A DNA stretch of 64,000 bases. It comes from Erwinia persicina NBRC 102418. Lineage in GTDB: Bacteria; Pseudomonadota; Gammaproteobacteria; Enterobacterales; Enterobacteriaceae. Position numbers and translations under genes: made by a program. The notes beneath the pieces were generated by a model. The model was not told the DNA's origin and did no database searches. It worked only from the letters and a program-made list of their open reading frames with translations. The DNA lies in contig NZ_BCTN01000001.1 in assembly GCF_001571305.1 (NCBI RefSeq), forward strand, positions 620,001 to 684,000, read 5' to 3'. Of the stretch, positions 8,794 through 19,539 are shown piece by piece. Each line of letters opens with the position of its first letter. Positions within the stretch are counted from its first letter, which is position 1.

Positions 8794-9966
8794 ATGTCTG
8801 ACACTCTGAATATTGGCCTGATCGGCTCCGGCTTTATGGGCCAGGCCCATGCTGACGCCATCCGTCGTGCCGCCCTGCTCTACCCGGCCCTGCCGAAAAC
8901 GCCGGTACTCTACGCTATCGCCGACCAGAATCAGGCACTGGCAGACCAGGCGGCAACGCGCTTCGGTGCCCTGCACGCTTACGGCGACTGGCGCGAAATG
9001 TTACAGGACCCGAATATTGACGTGATTGACATCACCTCTCCCAACCATCTTCATCACCCGATGGCGCTGGCCGCGATCGCCGCCGGGAAACATGTGTACT
9101 GCGAGAAACCGCTGGCGGTGACTGAGCCTCAGGCACGCGAAATGGCAGAAGCGGCGCAGCGGGCCGGCGTCAAAACCATGGTGGCCTTTAACAACATCAA
9201 AACCCCGGCCGCCCAACTGGCAAAACAGTTGATTGAGCGCGGCGAAATCGGCACGCCGGTGCGCTTTCGCGGCACGTTCGACCAGGGCTTTTACAACGAC
9301 CCGGAACTGCCGTGGTCATGGCGCTGCTCAAAAGCGCTGGCAGGTTCCGGCTCGCTGGGTGATTTGGGGGCGCATACCCTGTCGGTGGCGCAGTATCTGA
9401 TGGGCGGCGTGTCTGAGGTCTGCGCCAGCGGGCAGACGTATCTGAAAACCCGGCCAGTGCCCGGCGTGGACAGCGGCTACGCCAGTAAGGTGGATGCCAA
9501 TGCCGAACGCCGTGAGGTGGAAAACGACGATCAGATGCAGTGTCTGGTGAACTTTACCAGCGGTGCCGCCGGGGTGATTGAATCATCCCGCATTGCTGCC
9601 GGACGAATTTTTGGCGTCTACTGGGAAGTCACCGGTACGGAAGGCACGCTGTATATGGACGGCGAGCGCTTTAATGAGCTGCAGGTGTTTCGTTTTAACG
9701 ACGATAAGCGCGATCGCGGTTTCAAAACCCTGTATGCCGGCAGTCAGGTTCCCTCCTACTCGGCGTTTTTCGGCTTTGATTTTGGCGGCGGTGGCCTGGG
9801 TTATTTCGATGTCAAAGTGCTGGAGATACATGACCTGGTGCAGGGCATCTGCCGGGACGACGACTGTTATCCCAACTTCAGCTTTGGCTGGGAGAATCAG
9901 CGCATCCTGCAGGCGATTGAGGATTCGATGGATCAGCGCCGCTGGATCGCGGTGGGAAGAGGTTAA
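8794..9966 (+). CDS. Gfo/Idh/MocA-family NAD(P)-dependent sugar dehydrogenase
   Basis: This 390-residue oxidoreductase has an N-terminal Rossmann fold (GLIGSGFMGQAH) and the family signature CEKPLAVT near residue 107, whose Lys contacts substrate. A second glycine-rich strand (GSGSLGDLGAH) carries the usual active-site Asp and His. Together with the upstream isomerase/dehydratase it forms a two-gene operon, probably oxidising a sugar or inositol that the partner then dehydrates or epimerises. The exact substrate cannot be inferred from sequence. Confidence 0.83.
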   Translation: MSDTLNIGLIGSGFMGQAHADAIRRAALLYPALPKTPVLYAIADQNQALADQAATRFGALHAYGDWREMLQDPNIDVIDITSPNHLHHPMALAAIAAGKHVYCEKPLAVTEPQAREMAEAAQRAGVKTMVAFNNIKTPAAQLAKQLIERGEIGTPVRFRGTFDQGFYNDPELPWSWRCSKALAGSGSLGDLGAHTLSVAQYLMGGVSEVCASGQTYLKTRPVPGVDSGYASKVDANAERREVENDDQMQCLVNFTSGAAGVIESSRIAAGRIFGVYWEVTGTEGTLYMDGERFNELQVFRFNDDKRDRGFKTLYAGSQVPSYSAFFGFDFGGGGLGYFDVKVLEIHDLVQGICRDDDCYPNFSFGWENQRILQAIEDSMDQRRWIAVGRG

Positions 9967-10028
9967 CCCCCCGTTCCGGCCACACGGAAAACAAGGGGGT
10001 GATGACAACGGGTGCAAACCATCAACAC

Positions 10029-10055
10029 GGGGCGACAGGAGAAAAGAGTCGCCCC
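10029..10055. terminator. Hairpin at the convergent end of the dehydrogenase and yfcA
   Basis: An 8-base perfect stem (GGGGCGAC at 10029-10036 with GTCGCCCC at 10048-10055) abuts the yfcA stop codon. There is no T run, so termination activity is an inference from position. Confidence 0.4.
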
Positions 10056-10856
10056 TTACGATAGCTGATGCAACCATGCGGCGATCTCCGCGCCGTGGCT
10101 GTCGTACAGCAGTTTGGCGCTCATCACCGCCGAGACAATGACGATCATCGGGCGGATCAGCGTCTGCCCGCGGGTCAGCACCATTCGCGCCCCCAGGCGG
10201 GCGCCGCATACCTGCCCGGCCAGCATCACCAGCCCCACCAGCCACACCACTTTCCCGCCCAGCATAAACAGCAGCAGGCCCCCGAGGTTGGAGGTGAAGT
10301 TCAGGACTTTGGCGTGGGCGGTGGACTTGGCCAGGTTATAGCCGCACAGGGTGACAAACGCCAGCGCGTAAAATGAGCCGGCACCGGGACCGAAGAATCC
10401 GTCATAGAAGCCGACGCAGCCCCCGGCTACCAGTGCAAACGGCAGCCCGTGCAGACGACGCTGGCGATCCTCTTCACCAATCTTTGGCATCAGCAGGAAA
10501 TAGAGGCCAATTGCGATCACCAGCAGCGGCAGCAGCTGCCGCAGAATATCGCCCTTGACGTGCTGAACCAGCAGCGCGCCACTGATCGAACCTAAAAACG
10601 TTAATGCGATGTTCAGCTTCTGTTCACGCAAATCCACCGCCTTACGGCGGATAAAGTACAGGCTGGCCGAAAACGAGCCCCCCACCGACTGCAGCTTATT
10701 GGTCGCCAGCGCCTGCGCCGGAGAAAGCCCGGCCGCCAGCAGCGCAGGCACGGTCAGTAACCCGCCACCACCTGCGATGGCATCAATAAATCCCGCCAGT
10801 AAGGCCACCAGAAACAGTACGCCGAGCAACCACGGAGCTACGTTGACCCATTCCAT
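10056..10856 (-). CDS. yfcA: TauE/SafE-family inner-membrane protein YfcA
   Basis: This 266-residue polytopic protein has about eight membrane segments and the TauE/SafE hallmark near its N-terminus (FIDAIAGGGGLLTVP). It matches E. coli YfcA in length and position just downstream of mepA. The family exports sulfite or organosulfonates; the YfcA substrate is not settled. The 14-base gap to mepA suggests co-transcription with aroC and mepA. Confidence 0.88.
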   Translation of the reverse strand: MEWVNVAPWLLGVLFLVALLAGFIDAIAGGGGLLTVPALLAAGLSPAQALATNKLQSVGGSFSASLYFIRRKAVDLREQKLNIALTFLGSISGALLVQHVKGDILRQLLPLLVIAIGLYFLLMPKIGEEDRQRRLHGLPFALVAGGCVGFYDGFFGPGAGSFYALAFVTLCGYNLAKSTAHAKVLNFTSNLGGLLLFMLGGKVVWLVGLVMLAGQVCGARLGARMVLTRGQTLIRPMIVIVSAVMSAKLLYDSHGAEIAAWLHQLS

Positions 10857-10870
10857 TTTTTCTCAGCGCC

Positions 10871-11698
10871 TTACAGTCGATGGTTATCCAGCAGAGCCTG
10901 GCAGGATGGCGGTAACGGCGGTGGCTCGCGCTTCACCGGCGGTGTACTGCCCGGTTTAGGCGGGGCGAACCAGCTTTGCAGCTCGGCACCGCAGCCGTCG
11001 CCCGGCGGCGGGATGGGCTGATCCTGACACTCCAGGCTGCCCGCCGGGCAGCGCAGACGCACGTGCATGTGCGCACGGTGCTGGAACCACGGCCGTACTT
11101 TGCGTAACCAGTCACGGTCGGCTCCGGCATCGGCACACAGCTGCTTTTTGATCGCCGGGTTAACGAAGATGCGCGTCACATCATCATCTTTCGCCGCCAG
11201 CTTGATCAGGCTGTCGATTTCCGGCTGCCAGTGGCGGGCCACCACATTTTTACCGTCGGCGGCCACCAGATCGAGCGGCTGAGGCTTCAGCAGCATCTGC
11301 TGTGTCCAGCGCTGCTTCGGTAGCTGAAGCCAGATATCAACATCCAGCCCGGACTGATGGCTGGCGTGACCGCTGCTGAAGCGTCCACCTGCCGCCATGC
11401 CCATATCACCGACCAGCACCTCCCCCAGCCCCAGCTGACGGGTGCGGGTACTGAGACGCTGAATAAAGGCGATCAGATCAGGGTGACCATAGTAGCGACG
11501 CTGATCGGTACGCATCACCTGGTAACCGGAGGCTTCCAGCGGCAGCGGCTGCGCGCCGATAATGCAGCCGTTAGAAAAGGCTCCGATGGACTGTGGCACG
11601 CCGGCTACCGGCTGTTGAATGGTCTGCCACGGCGTGGCGGCCTGACCGGTCGTCGAGATCATCAGCGCACACAGCGCCATCAGCGTTTTTTTCATCAT
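10871..11698 (-). CDS. mepA: Penicillin-insensitive murein DD/LD-endopeptidase MepA
   Basis: This 275-residue periplasmic hydrolase has a signal peptide cleaved after TTGQA. Its zinc site is of the LAS metallopeptidase type: the [15 protein letters not shown] segment supplies His and Asp ligands and HRAHMHVRL the later His. MepA cuts D-Ala-mDAP cross-links in peptidoglycan. It starts immediately after the aroC stop, without a base between them, as part of the aroC-mepA-yfcA operon. Confidence 0.93.
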   Translation of the reverse strand: MMKKTLMALCALMISTTGQAATPWQTIQQPVAGVPQSIGAFSNGCIIGAQPLPLEASGYQVMRTDQRRYYGHPDLIAFIQRLSTRTRQLGLGEVLVGDMGMAAGGRFSSGHASHQSGLDVDIWLQLPKQRWTQQMLLKPQPLDLVAADGKNVVARHWQPEIDSLIKLAAKDDDVTRIFVNPAIKKQLCADAGADRDWLRKVRPWFQHRAHMHVRLRCPAGSLECQDQPIPPPGDGCGAELQSWFAPPKPGSTPPVKREPPPLPPSCQALLDNHRL

Positions 11699-12784
11699 TT
11701 ACCAGCGCGGATAAGAGGTTTCTACATCAGCATTCTGCGCGCGGTGGCGCAGCAGGTGATCCATCAGCACAATCGCCATCATCGCTTCGGCAATCGGCAC
11801 CGCACGGATGCCCACGCACGGATCGTGACGGCCTTTAGTGATCATCTCGACTTCTTCACCGCTGCGGGTCAGCGTTTTCCCCGGTACGGTGATGCTGGAA
11901 GTCGGTTTCATCGCCAGGTTAGCGATAATGCACTGACCGCTGCTGATACCGCCCAGAATACCGCCAGCGTGGTTGCTCTGGAAACCGCTGGCACGGATTT
12001 CATCCCGGTGTTCACTGCCGCGCTGGCCGACCACGGCAAAGCCGTCGCCAATTTCAATGCCTTTGACCGCATTGATACTCATCAGCGCGTGCGCGAGATC
12101 GGCATCCAGACGATCAAAGACGGGCTCTCCGAGGCCCGCCGGGACATTTTCCGCCATCACGGTCACTTTGGCCCCGATGGAATCCCCCTCTTTTTTCAGG
12201 GCGCGCATCAGTTCGTCCAGCGCTTCAATTTTGTCCGGGTCCGGGCAGAAGAACGGGTTCAGTTCAACCTGATCCCAGTCTTTCAGTTCGCAGGCAACGT
12301 CGCCAATCTGGGCCAGATAGCCGCGCACGATAATGCCGTGCTTCATCTCCAGGTACTTTTTGGCAATCGCCCCGGCCGCCACGCGCATTGCCGTTTCACG
12401 CGCAGAAGATCGCCCGCCACCGCGATAGTCGCGGAAGCCGTATTTCTGATCGTAGGTGTAATCGGCATGGCCCGGACGGTAGAGATCTTTGATCGTGCCG
12501 TAATCCTGCGAGCGCTGATCGGTATTTTCAATCAGCAGGCCGATACTGGTACCGGTGGTTTTCCCTTCGAAGACCCCGGACAGAATTTTCACCTGGTCCG
12601 GCTCGCGGCGCTGGGTGGTATAGCGTGAAGTGCCAGGACGGCGGCGATCGAGATCGTGCTGCAAATCAGCTTCGGTCAGCGGGATGCCCGGCGGCACGCC
12701 ATCGACGATGCAGCCCAGAGCGATGCCATGCGATTCGCCGAACGTTGTGACCCGAAATACTTGTCCAATGGTATTACCCGCCAT
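11699..12784 (-). CDS. aroC: Chorismate synthase
   Basis: This 361-residue enzyme catalyses the last step of the shikimate pathway (EPSP to chorismate, with reduced FMN). It shows the signature segments [14 protein letters not shown], the FMN and substrate region [11 protein letters not shown] and the C-terminal [17 protein letters not shown]. Length and sequence are as in other enterobacteria. It lies 27 bases downstream of prmB on the same strand. Confidence 0.97.
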   Translation of the reverse strand: MAGNTIGQVFRVTTFGESHGIALGCIVDGVPPGIPLTEADLQHDLDRRRPGTSRYTTQRREPDQVKILSGVFEGKTTGTSIGLLIENTDQRSQDYGTIKDLYRPGHADYTYDQKYGFRDYRGGGRSSARETAMRVAAGAIAKKYLEMKHGIIVRGYLAQIGDVACELKDWDQVELNPFFCPDPDKIEALDELMRALKKEGDSIGAKVTVMAENVPAGLGEPVFDRLDADLAHALMSINAVKGIEIGDGFAVVGQRGSEHRDEIRASGFQSNHAGGILGGISSGQCIIANLAMKPTSSITVPGKTLTRSGEEVEMITKGRHDPCVGIRAVPIAEAMMAIVLMDHLLRHRAQNADVETSYPRW

Positions 12785-12811
12785 GACTTACTTCCTCGCT
12801 AAAAGTGATCA

Positions 12812-13744
12812 TCAGTCTTTATACATTTTAAAATGATGCTGTGCGTCGATAATCTGTTGTTTAGTTAGCATAAATACGCCATCCCCGCCGTTATCAAACT
12901 CCAGCCAGGTGAAAGGCACATCCGGGTACTGGTCGATCATATGCACCATGCTGTTACCCACTTCACAAATCAGCACGCCCCGATCGCTGAGATAGTCCGG
13001 CGCACAGGCCAGAATACGGCGTACCAGCTTCAGGCCATCACGGCCAGCGGCCAGGCCCAGTTCCGGCTCGTGGCGATATTCATTAGGCAGGTCGTCCATA
13101 TCATCCGCATCGACATACGGTGGATTCGTCACGATCAGGTCGTACTGCGTCTTTGGCAGCTCGCGGAACAGGTCAGCGCGGATCGGCGTCACGTGATGGT
13201 CAAGACCGTGTGCGCCAATGTTCTGCTCGGTCACCGCCAGCGCATCGGTAGAGATGTCAACGGCATCCACTTCCGCATCCGGGAAGGCATACGCACAGGC
13301 AATGGCGATACAGCCGCTGCCGGTACACATATCGAGGATGTGCTGTGGATCCTGACTGATGATGCCGTCAAAGTGGCTGTTAATCAGCTCACCAATCGGT
13401 GAACGCGGCACCAGCACCCGCTCATCCACATAAAATTCGTGCCCGCAGAACCAGGCTTTATTGGTCAGGTAGGCCACCGGAATGCGTTCGTTAATACGGC
13501 GGATCACGCGCTCAACAATGCGGTGACGCTCGCTGGAGGTCAGGCGCGCGTTACGCATATCCTCCGGGATATCGAGCGGGAGATAGAGCGTGGGGAGCAC
13601 CAGTTGAACGGCTTCGTCCCAGGGATTGTCGGTGCCGTGGCCATACCAGATATCAGCGGCAGAAAAGCGGCTGACCGACCAGCGCAACATATCCTGAATA
13701 GTGTGCAGCTCATTGACTGCTTCATCGACGAAAATTTTGTCCAA
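12812..13744 (-). CDS. prmB: Ribosomal protein uL3 glutamine methyltransferase PrmB
   Basis: This 310-residue SAM-dependent methyltransferase methylates a glutamine of ribosomal protein L3. It has the SAM-binding [12 protein letters not shown] motif and the NPPY motif of N5-glutamine methyltransferases (VTNPPYVD). The predicted start is a TTG codon (13742-13744) that gives [10 protein letters not shown], the start used in relatives; no ATG gives a full-length product. It diverges from smrB. Confidence 0.94.
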   Translation of the reverse strand: MDKIFVDEAVNELHTIQDMLRWSVSRFSAADIWYGHGTDNPWDEAVQLVLPTLYLPLDIPEDMRNARLTSSERHRIVERVIRRINERIPVAYLTNKAWFCGHEFYVDERVLVPRSPIGELINSHFDGIISQDPQHILDMCTGSGCIAIACAYAFPDAEVDAVDISTDALAVTEQNIGAHGLDHHVTPIRADLFRELPKTQYDLIVTNPPYVDADDMDDLPNEYRHEPELGLAAGRDGLKLVRRILACAPDYLSDRGVLICEVGNSMVHMIDQYPDVPFTWLEFDNGGDGVFMLTKQQIIDAQHHFKMYKD

Positions 13745-13943
13745 AGTGCCCTCCGCAGGCCGTTCTGTTAAACCCGGGCGCTAGTTTGCCACGAAGCTTG
13801 AGATAATTCAGCGCGAGGGGGTGAAAAAGCTGAGATTTGTTTCAGCCACAGGCATGGAAAAGGTAGACTGACCGCAGATAATGGACGTTATGGCGCTTTA
13901 ACCGGCGCCCTCGCCCTCACCTAACGCAAAGCGATCGCAGAGA

Positions 13944-14501
13944 ATGAGTAAAAAAGAGAACCTGAACGCAGAAGACCAGGCGCTGTTTCGCGGGCTGATG
14001 GCCGGCACGCGTAAGCTGGCTCAGGACACCATCGTCCACAAGCCACAACGTAAAAAGATCGGCCAGGTGCCACAGAAACGCCTGCTGTCAGAGCAGATGG
14101 ACAACAGCCACTATTTTTCAGATGAATTTCAGCCGCTGCTGGCCAGTGAGGGTGCCGTACGTTATGTGCGTGCGGATGTTGACCACTACGAGTTGAAAAA
14201 GCTGCGTCGTGGAGATTACAGCCCGGAGATTTTTCTCGACCTGCATGGACTGACACAGAAACAGGCCAAAGAGGAGCTGGGCGCGCTGATTGCTGCCTGT
14301 CGCCGTGAGCACATCTTCTGCGCCAGCGTCATGCATGGCCACGGCAAGCATGTGCTCAAACAGCAGACGCCACTGTGGCTGGCCCAGCACCCCATGGTGA
14401 TGGCCTTTCATCAGGCGCCAAAATTATTCGGTGGGGATGCAGCACTGCTGGTGCTGATTGAAATCGAAGAGTGGCTTCCGCCAGAACTGATGTTGCCGTA
14501 G
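13944..14501 (+). CDS. smrB: Ribosome rescue endonuclease SmrB
   Basis: This 185-residue protein has a basic N-terminal extension and a C-terminal Smr domain with DLHGL and the HGHGKHVLK motif. SmrB is recruited to collided ribosomes and cleaves the mRNA between them. The arrangement prmB (-) / smrB (+) / sixA (-) is conserved with E. coli. Confidence 0.94.
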   Translation: MSKKENLNAEDQALFRGLMAGTRKLAQDTIVHKPQRKKIGQVPQKRLLSEQMDNSHYFSDEFQPLLASEGAVRYVRADVDHYELKKLRRGDYSPEIFLDLHGLTQKQAKEELGALIAACRREHIFCASVMHGHGKHVLKQQTPLWLAQHPMVMAFHQAPKLFGGDAALLVLIEIEEWLPPELMLP

Positions 14502-14535
14502 GGGCGGGCCTGTTGATTCGGCCCGCCGGAGTCAG

Positions 14536-15018
14536 TCAGATCGCTTTGGCGAGTTTGGCAGGAGAGACCTGCCACGCCAGCTTGCCGGTGGCATTCTCCG
14601 CATCGAACTCAATGCACGCAATCGCGGAGGTCGCAAACATCGGCGGCGCTTCCTGCGGGCAGAGTTCGGCCACCAGATAGCCCACCAGCGGCAGGTGAGA
14701 GATCACCAGCGCCGACGTGGCCCCTTCGTTAGCCAGAACCTGCAGATAGCAGGCCACCAGACCTGGATCGCCTCCCGGCGTCAGCTCCGGCAGGACATCT
14801 TCGCCTTCGGGCAGGGGCAACACTTCACGTACCGTGTTTAGCGTTTGCCGCGCACGCAGATAGGGACTGACCAGAACCCGCTCAATATCCACAGACTGGC
14901 CGTTAAGCCAGTTCGCCATCTGGCGAGTCTCATCACAGCCGCAGTGGGTCAGAGGTCTGACAGAATCACTGGCTGCATCTAATGCTGCATCGCCGTGACG
15001 CATAATGAAAACTTGCAT
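14536..15018 (-). CDS. sixA: Phosphohistidine phosphatase SixA
   Basis: This 160-residue histidine phosphatase has the RHG catalytic motif at residues 7-9 and a second catalytic His region (VISHLPLVGYL). SixA removes phosphate from histidines, including on the nitrogen-PTS protein NPr. It is convergent with smrB; length and position are standard. Confidence 0.93.
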   Translation of the reverse strand: MQVFIMRHGDAALDAASDSVRPLTHCGCDETRQMANWLNGQSVDIERVLVSPYLRARQTLNTVREVLPLPEGEDVLPELTPGGDPGLVACYLQVLANEGATSALVISHLPLVGYLVAELCPQEAPPMFATSAIACIEFDAENATGKLAWQVSPAKLAKAI

Positions 15019-15189
15019 ATAGCACCGCTGTTGTTAAACAAAAACGCCGGGGGACAACGCCATCCGACTCTTCATCCAGAGAATGAACGGTGTGTTGTAC
15101 CCCAATGCCTTGAGTATAGTCAACCGATTGTTTACTTAGTGAGCGCCCCGCAGAATGACCCGCAAAACAGCATTCACTCCCCCACCCGA

Positions 15190-17343
15190 CTAACCCTCTG
15201 AAACAGTGTGACTATTCAGCTTGACCTCCGGTTTATAGAAGGTTTCATCCGCTTCCGCCATTTTTATCAACCGCTCACAGGGTGTAAAACGTGGCCCGTG
15301 ACGCTGCGTCAGTAGCTCCAGATTTTTCACCACCTCGCGAAGGCCCAGTTGATCCATATAGCGGAACGGCCCCCCCAGGAAGGGGGGAAAGCCGATGCCA
15401 AATACCGCCCCGACATCCCCGTCACGTGCGCAGGAAATCACCTGTTCATCCAGCGTACGCGCCGCCTCATTCAGCAGCATCATCACACAGCGCTGAGCAA
15501 TATTCTGTGCGCTGAGGTGGTGTTTCTCACTGAGTTTTAGCAGTCGGTACACCGAATTATCCACCTGCTTTCTGCGTCCTTTCTGCGGATAGAGGTAAAA
15601 ACCCCGGCCGTTTTTACGTCCCTTGCGGTCATCTTTCAGGACAGCATCCAGCGCGGCAGGCAGGGCAAAGCGTTCGCCCCAGGCCTGTTGCAACACCGGC
15701 ATAATATGAGACCCCACATCAATGCCGACCTCATCCAGCAACTGTACCGGCCCCACCGGGAAACCAAACTCCACCAGCGCCCGATCGATGGAGTCGATGG
15801 GCTCCCCTTCCAGCAGACAGTGCATGGCTTCAATCATATACGGGGCCAGGATGCGGTTGACATAAAAACCTGCCCGATCAGCCACCACAATCGGCGTTTT
15901 TCCCTGTTTTTTCGCCAGAGAAACGGCAGTAGCGATCGTCTCAGGCGCGGTGCCGGCATGGGGGATGACCTCCACCAGCGGCATTTTCTCCGGCGGGCTG
16001 AAGTAGTGCAGGCCGATAATATTCTCCGGCCGCTGCGCCTCAGCCGCAATCGCGGCAATCGGCAGTGAGGAGGTGTTTGACGCAAACAGCGTGTCCGGCG
16101 AGCAGTGCGCTTCGATTTCTGCCACCATCTTCTGCTTCAGTGCCAGATCTTCAAATACCGCTTCAATCACCATATCGCGCTGGCGGAAACCCTGATAATC
16201 CGTGCCGCCGCTGATCAGCGCCATCTGCTGCTGACGCTCTGCGGCGCTCAGACGCCGCCGCTTCACCTGCCGGGTCAATACCTGCCAGCTGGCTTTCAGC
16301 GCAGCGTTAATGCCGTCCGGGCTGATATCCTTGATTCTGACCGGCAGCCCGGCACGGGTGGCAGTGACGCAGGCAATACCGCCCCCCATCAGCCCGCCGC
16401 CCAGCACGCCGACCCGTTTCAGCACGCGCGGCGTCGCGCTGGCACCAGGATCTTTTTTCAGCGCCGTGGTAGCAAAAAACAGGCTGCGCAGGGCCGCTGA
16501 CTGCGGCGTCATAGCCAGTTCACCAAAGGCCTTTGCTTCAGCGGCATAACCGCTGCCGCTGCCCTGCTCCAGCCCGCAGCGCACCACGCTGAGGATTTTT
16601 TCCGTCGCCGGATAGTTACCGTGCGTTTTGGCCTGCATCTGGCGTCTGGCGAGCGCAAACAGGATCGCCCTGCCCGCCGGACCGTTTAACAGACGTTCCC
16701 GCAGCGGGAGGGCTTTTGTCGCGCTGCGCGGCTTCAGCGCCAGGCGGGCAGCGGTTTCCAGCAGAATACTGTGCGGAACGGCGTCGTCCACCAGCCCGCA
16801 ACGCCGCGCCGCGCGCGCGCGCAGGGTTTTTCCGGTCAGGATCATATCCAGCGCGGTGGATGCCCCGATCAGGCGCGGCAGACGCTGCGTGCCCCCGGAG
16901 CCGGGTAGCAGCCCCAGCTGGACCTCGGGCAGCCCCAGACGGGTTTTATCATCCAGGGTACAGACCCGGCGATGACAGGCAAGCGCCAGCTCCAGTCCGC
17001 CGCCCAGACAGGCCCCGTGTATCGCCGCCACCACCGTGACCGGCAGTGCGGCGATCTCGGCCATCACCGCCTGACCGGCTTCCGCCAGCTCGCCAGCCTG
17101 CTGAGCCGAGGTACAGGCCGCTATCATGCTGATATCGGCTCCGGCAATGAAGGAATCCGGCTTGCCCGAGATAATCACCAGCCCGGCGAGGTGCGGGTTG
17201 GCCCGCGCCTGCTGAAGCACGGCCCGGAGTTGCCCGGCGAACGCCGCTTTCAGCGTATTCATCTTTTCATCCGGAACGTCAATGGTGATCACCCCGACGT
17301 TATCCAGACGCATCGTCAGTGTAAATGCAGTGGGTAAATCCAT
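15190..17343 (-). CDS. fadJ: Fatty acid oxidation complex alpha subunit FadJ
   Basis: This 717-residue bifunctional protein has an N-terminal crotonase domain (enoyl-CoA hydratase, [15 protein letters not shown] around residue 112) and a C-terminal 3-hydroxyacyl-CoA dehydrogenase with the NAD-binding [11 protein letters not shown] near residue 310. With FadI it forms the alternative, largely anaerobic beta-oxidation complex. Its start codon overlaps the fadI stop by one base (TAATG), so the two subunits are translationally coupled. Confidence 0.96.
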   Translation of the reverse strand: MDLPTAFTLTMRLDNVGVITIDVPDEKMNTLKAAFAGQLRAVLQQARANPHLAGLVIISGKPDSFIAGADISMIAACTSAQQAGELAEAGQAVMAEIAALPVTVVAAIHGACLGGGLELALACHRRVCTLDDKTRLGLPEVQLGLLPGSGGTQRLPRLIGASTALDMILTGKTLRARAARRCGLVDDAVPHSILLETAARLALKPRSATKALPLRERLLNGPAGRAILFALARRQMQAKTHGNYPATEKILSVVRCGLEQGSGSGYAAEAKAFGELAMTPQSAALRSLFFATTALKKDPGASATPRVLKRVGVLGGGLMGGGIACVTATRAGLPVRIKDISPDGINAALKASWQVLTRQVKRRRLSAAERQQQMALISGGTDYQGFRQRDMVIEAVFEDLALKQKMVAEIEAHCSPDTLFASNTSSLPIAAIAAEAQRPENIIGLHYFSPPEKMPLVEVIPHAGTAPETIATAVSLAKKQGKTPIVVADRAGFYVNRILAPYMIEAMHCLLEGEPIDSIDRALVEFGFPVGPVQLLDEVGIDVGSHIMPVLQQAWGERFALPAALDAVLKDDRKGRKNGRGFYLYPQKGRRKQVDNSVYRLLKLSEKHHLSAQNIAQRCVMMLLNEAARTLDEQVISCARDGDVGAVFGIGFPPFLGGPFRYMDQLGLREVVKNLELLTQRHGPRFTPCERLIKMAEADETFYKPEVKLNSHTVSEG

Positions 17344-18653
17344 TATTCTGCCTCCAGAACCATTGCCGCACCCAGGCCACCGGCCGCACAGGCCGTGACC
17401 AGCCCCAGTCCACCACCGCGACGCCGCAGCTCATTCAGCGTCTGCGTGATCATCCGCGCTCCGGTGGCGGCAAACGGGTGTCCGTAGGCGATAGAGCCGC
17501 CCAATACGTTAAAGATCTCCTGATTGACCTCACCCAGCGCGTGGGGCCGGTTGAGCACCTCACGGGCAAAGCGCTCGTCGGCAAACATCTTCAGGTTCGC
17601 CAGCGTTTGTGCCGCAAAGGCCTCATGCATGTCGATCAGGGAAAGGTCAGCCAGCGTGACACCGGCGCGCTCGAGCGCCAGCGGCGAGGCATAAGCCGGG
17701 CCCAGCAGCATATCCCGGTGAACATCGATAGCGCTAAAGGCGTAACTGCGCAGATAACCCAGCGGCACCAGGCCCAGTTCACGCGCGCGGGATTCCGTCA
17801 TCAGCACCACTGCCGCAGCGCCATCGGTCAGCGGGGTGCTGTTGGCGGCGGTGACGCTGCCGTGCTGCCGGTCAAACGCCGGGCGCAGGCGGGCATAGTC
17901 ATCAGGCTGTGATTCGGTCCGCACGCTGTTATCCTGCAGGAAAGGCTGCTTCCACGGCGGGACATACGCCGTCATCACCTCGTCCTGCAGCAGGCCCTGC
18001 TGCCAGGCACTGGCCGCACGCTGGTGGGAGCGGTGTGCCAGTGCATCCTGCTGCTCACGGGTGATACCATGATCTTTCGCCATCTGTTCGGCGGTATCGC
18101 CCATACGCAGCCCGGTGGAATACTCCGCCACGGCCGGAGGCACCGGCAGCAGGTCACGTGGCCGCAGCTGGCTGAAGAGTTTGAGTTTCTGCGACAGGGT
18201 CCTGGCCTTGTTCAGGTCGACCAGCATCCGCGCCAGCGTTTTGCTGACGCCAATCGGCAGCACGGAAGAGGAGTCAGCCCCGCCGGCCATCCCGGCGCTA
18301 ATCGTCCCCGCCAGCAGGCTTTCGGTGACGTTAGCCACTGCCTGAAAGCTGGTGGCACAGGCGCGGCTGACGCTGTAGGCATCGGTATGCACACTCAGGC
18401 CGCTGGCCAGCACAATTTCCCGCGCGATATTAGGCGCTTCCGGCATCTGTACTACCTGACCAAACACCAGCTGTTCAATCACCTCTGCGGGGAGCTCGCT
18501 GCGGGCCAGCAGTTCGCTGACCACCATCCGGCCCAGCTCCAGAGCGGGGATGCCGTGAAAGGCGGTGGCCTGGCGGGCAAAGGGCGTACGCAGTCCGTGG
18601 GTGATCGCGATGCGATCCCCCTGACGTGTCAGCAATGGGAATGCTTTACTCAT
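17343..18653 (-). CDS. fadI: 3-ketoacyl-CoA thiolase FadI
   Basis: This 436-residue thiolase has the acyl-accepting Cys99 in SRACATSFQ, the [17 protein letters not shown]is region and a C-terminal CAAGGLG segment with the second active-site Cys. I place the start at ATG 18653, giving MSKAFP and the E. coli length, because AGGTGAG stands 5-11 bases upstream; an in-frame GTG at 18662 overlaps that ribosome site. First gene of fadIJ; a FadR-like operator lies about 100 bases upstream. Confidence 0.95.
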   Translation of the reverse strand: MSKAFPLLTRQGDRIAITHGLRTPFARQATAFHGIPALELGRMVVSELLARSELPAEVIEQLVFGQVVQMPEAPNIAREIVLASGLSVHTDAYSVSRACATSFQAVANVTESLLAGTISAGMAGGADSSSVLPIGVSKTLARMLVDLNKARTLSQKLKLFSQLRPRDLLPVPPAVAEYSTGLRMGDTAEQMAKDHGITREQQDALAHRSHQRAASAWQQGLLQDEVMTAYVPPWKQPFLQDNSVRTESQPDDYARLRPAFDRQHGSVTAANSTPLTDGAAAVVLMTESRARELGLVPLGYLRSYAFSAIDVHRDMLLGPAYASPLALERAGVTLADLSLIDMHEAFAAQTLANLKMFADERFAREVLNRPHALGEVNQEIFNVLGGSIAYGHPFAATGARMITQTLNELRRRGGGLGLVTACAAGGLGAAMVLEAE

Positions 18654-18750
18654 TATTCTCACCTTTCTGCCCGCATCACATCACATCACAGCTGCACTGG
18701 CGGCAATGGGGTGAATGAAGGCCTGTCTTTAGATCGACGGCATCACTGCC

Positions 18751-18768
18751 AAGAGGTCTGACCTGATC
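18751..18768. promoter_or_regulatory. Candidate FadR operator upstream of fadIJ
   Basis: The core GGTCTGACC at 18755-18763 matches the symmetric GGTCNGACC core of FadR sites. It stands about 100 bases upstream of the fadI start. FadR is the known fatty-acid-responsive repressor of fad genes. Confidence 0.65.
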
Positions 18769-18864
18769 AGTGTTAACCAGAATAACGGTGGGCGCTACGG
18801 CAGGAAGATAAAAATGCGAGAGGAAACACGATTCTGGTGGAGGGGCACACCCTCCACCCGGAGA

Positions 18865-19161
18865 TTAGCGCAGGCCGAGCTGGAAAATCATGGTTTCTGC
18901 CTGGCAGCTGAAGAGGAAGTCACAGTCAAGCTGAACCCCCTGCGGGGTCTCACTGAAGCGGCTGTCGATCTGACAGGGCTCTGAGGCCACGGCAGCGGCT
19001 TTTTCACTGAGTGAGCGCAGCACCGCTTCCGCCTCATCACGGCTGTTAAAGGTGTGGCTGTAGCTGGCAGTACAGTCGGTATTGTCCAGCACGGTGCCCA
19101 CGTCAACACAGCAACAGGCTGCGGTTTCGCTGGCATTACAGCGGTTAATCGCGTCAGTCAT
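18865..19161 (-). CDS. yfcZ: YfcZ/YiiS family protein
   Basis: This 98-residue protein has an early ACCCVDVGT cysteine cluster and a regular alpha/beta pattern, as in YfcZ, which sits between fadI and fadL in E. coli. No function is established. A 211-base gap to fadI holds the fad operator. Transcribed away from fadL. Confidence 0.85.
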   Translation of the reverse strand: MTDAINRCNASETAACCCVDVGTVLDNTDCTASYSHTFNSRDEAEAVLRSLSEKAAAVASEPCQIDSRFSETPQGVQLDCDFLFSCQAETMIFQLGLR

Positions 19162-19539
19162 ACATCCTCCGGCTTGCCGCTGTCTGTCTGGCGGCAGATT
19201 AATTGAGACTGTCGTCAGTTTACGCCCGACACTATTTCAGCTCCAGTCATCCCCTGAAAACAGCGCGTTGAGTGATGAAAATCACACTATTAATTGATCC
19301 GAAACAACTCACACGGAATGAGGCAAAAAAGGAATGTAAGGTTTTTGTTAGCCAGATCTCTTTTCCGTGAACAATTTAGAAATATTTGAAAAACATTATT
19401 GCAACACATACACAGGTCAGACCTATACTTGCGCCACTGGTCTGATTTGTTCGTTGTCTGTCAGTCACTAGAATCCGCGATCCCTTGTTACGTGTAGTAA
19501 CAGAGCTTAATTATAAAATCAGATAATGAGGTTGTGGTT
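19162..19539. other. yfcZ-fadL intergenic control region
   Basis: These 378 bases separate two divergent genes. The stretch 19290-19430 is A+T-rich and contains the fadL promoter; the FadR-like sites and probable -10 are listed separately. No small gene is apparent. Confidence 0.6.
19399..19451 (+). promoter_or_regulatory. fadL promoter with two FadR-like operators
   Basis: The perfect core GGTCAGACC lies at 19415-19423, immediately before a TATACT -10 candidate (19424-19429). A second site, ACTGGTCTGATTTGTT at 19436-19451, covers the likely start of transcription. A TTGCAA -35 candidate (19399-19404) has a long 19-base spacer. This mirrors the two-operator FadR control known for E. coli fadL. 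Confidence 0.75.

Noticed and set aside
8071-8976. 301-codon minus-strand frame opposite the iolE-like gene
   Set aside because: Antisense shadow of a well-supported gene; no start signal or recognisable protein.
11357-12628. 423-codon plus-strand open frame opposite mepA and aroC
   Set aside because: It is antisense to two certain genes, and its product is His/Arg-rich without any domain.
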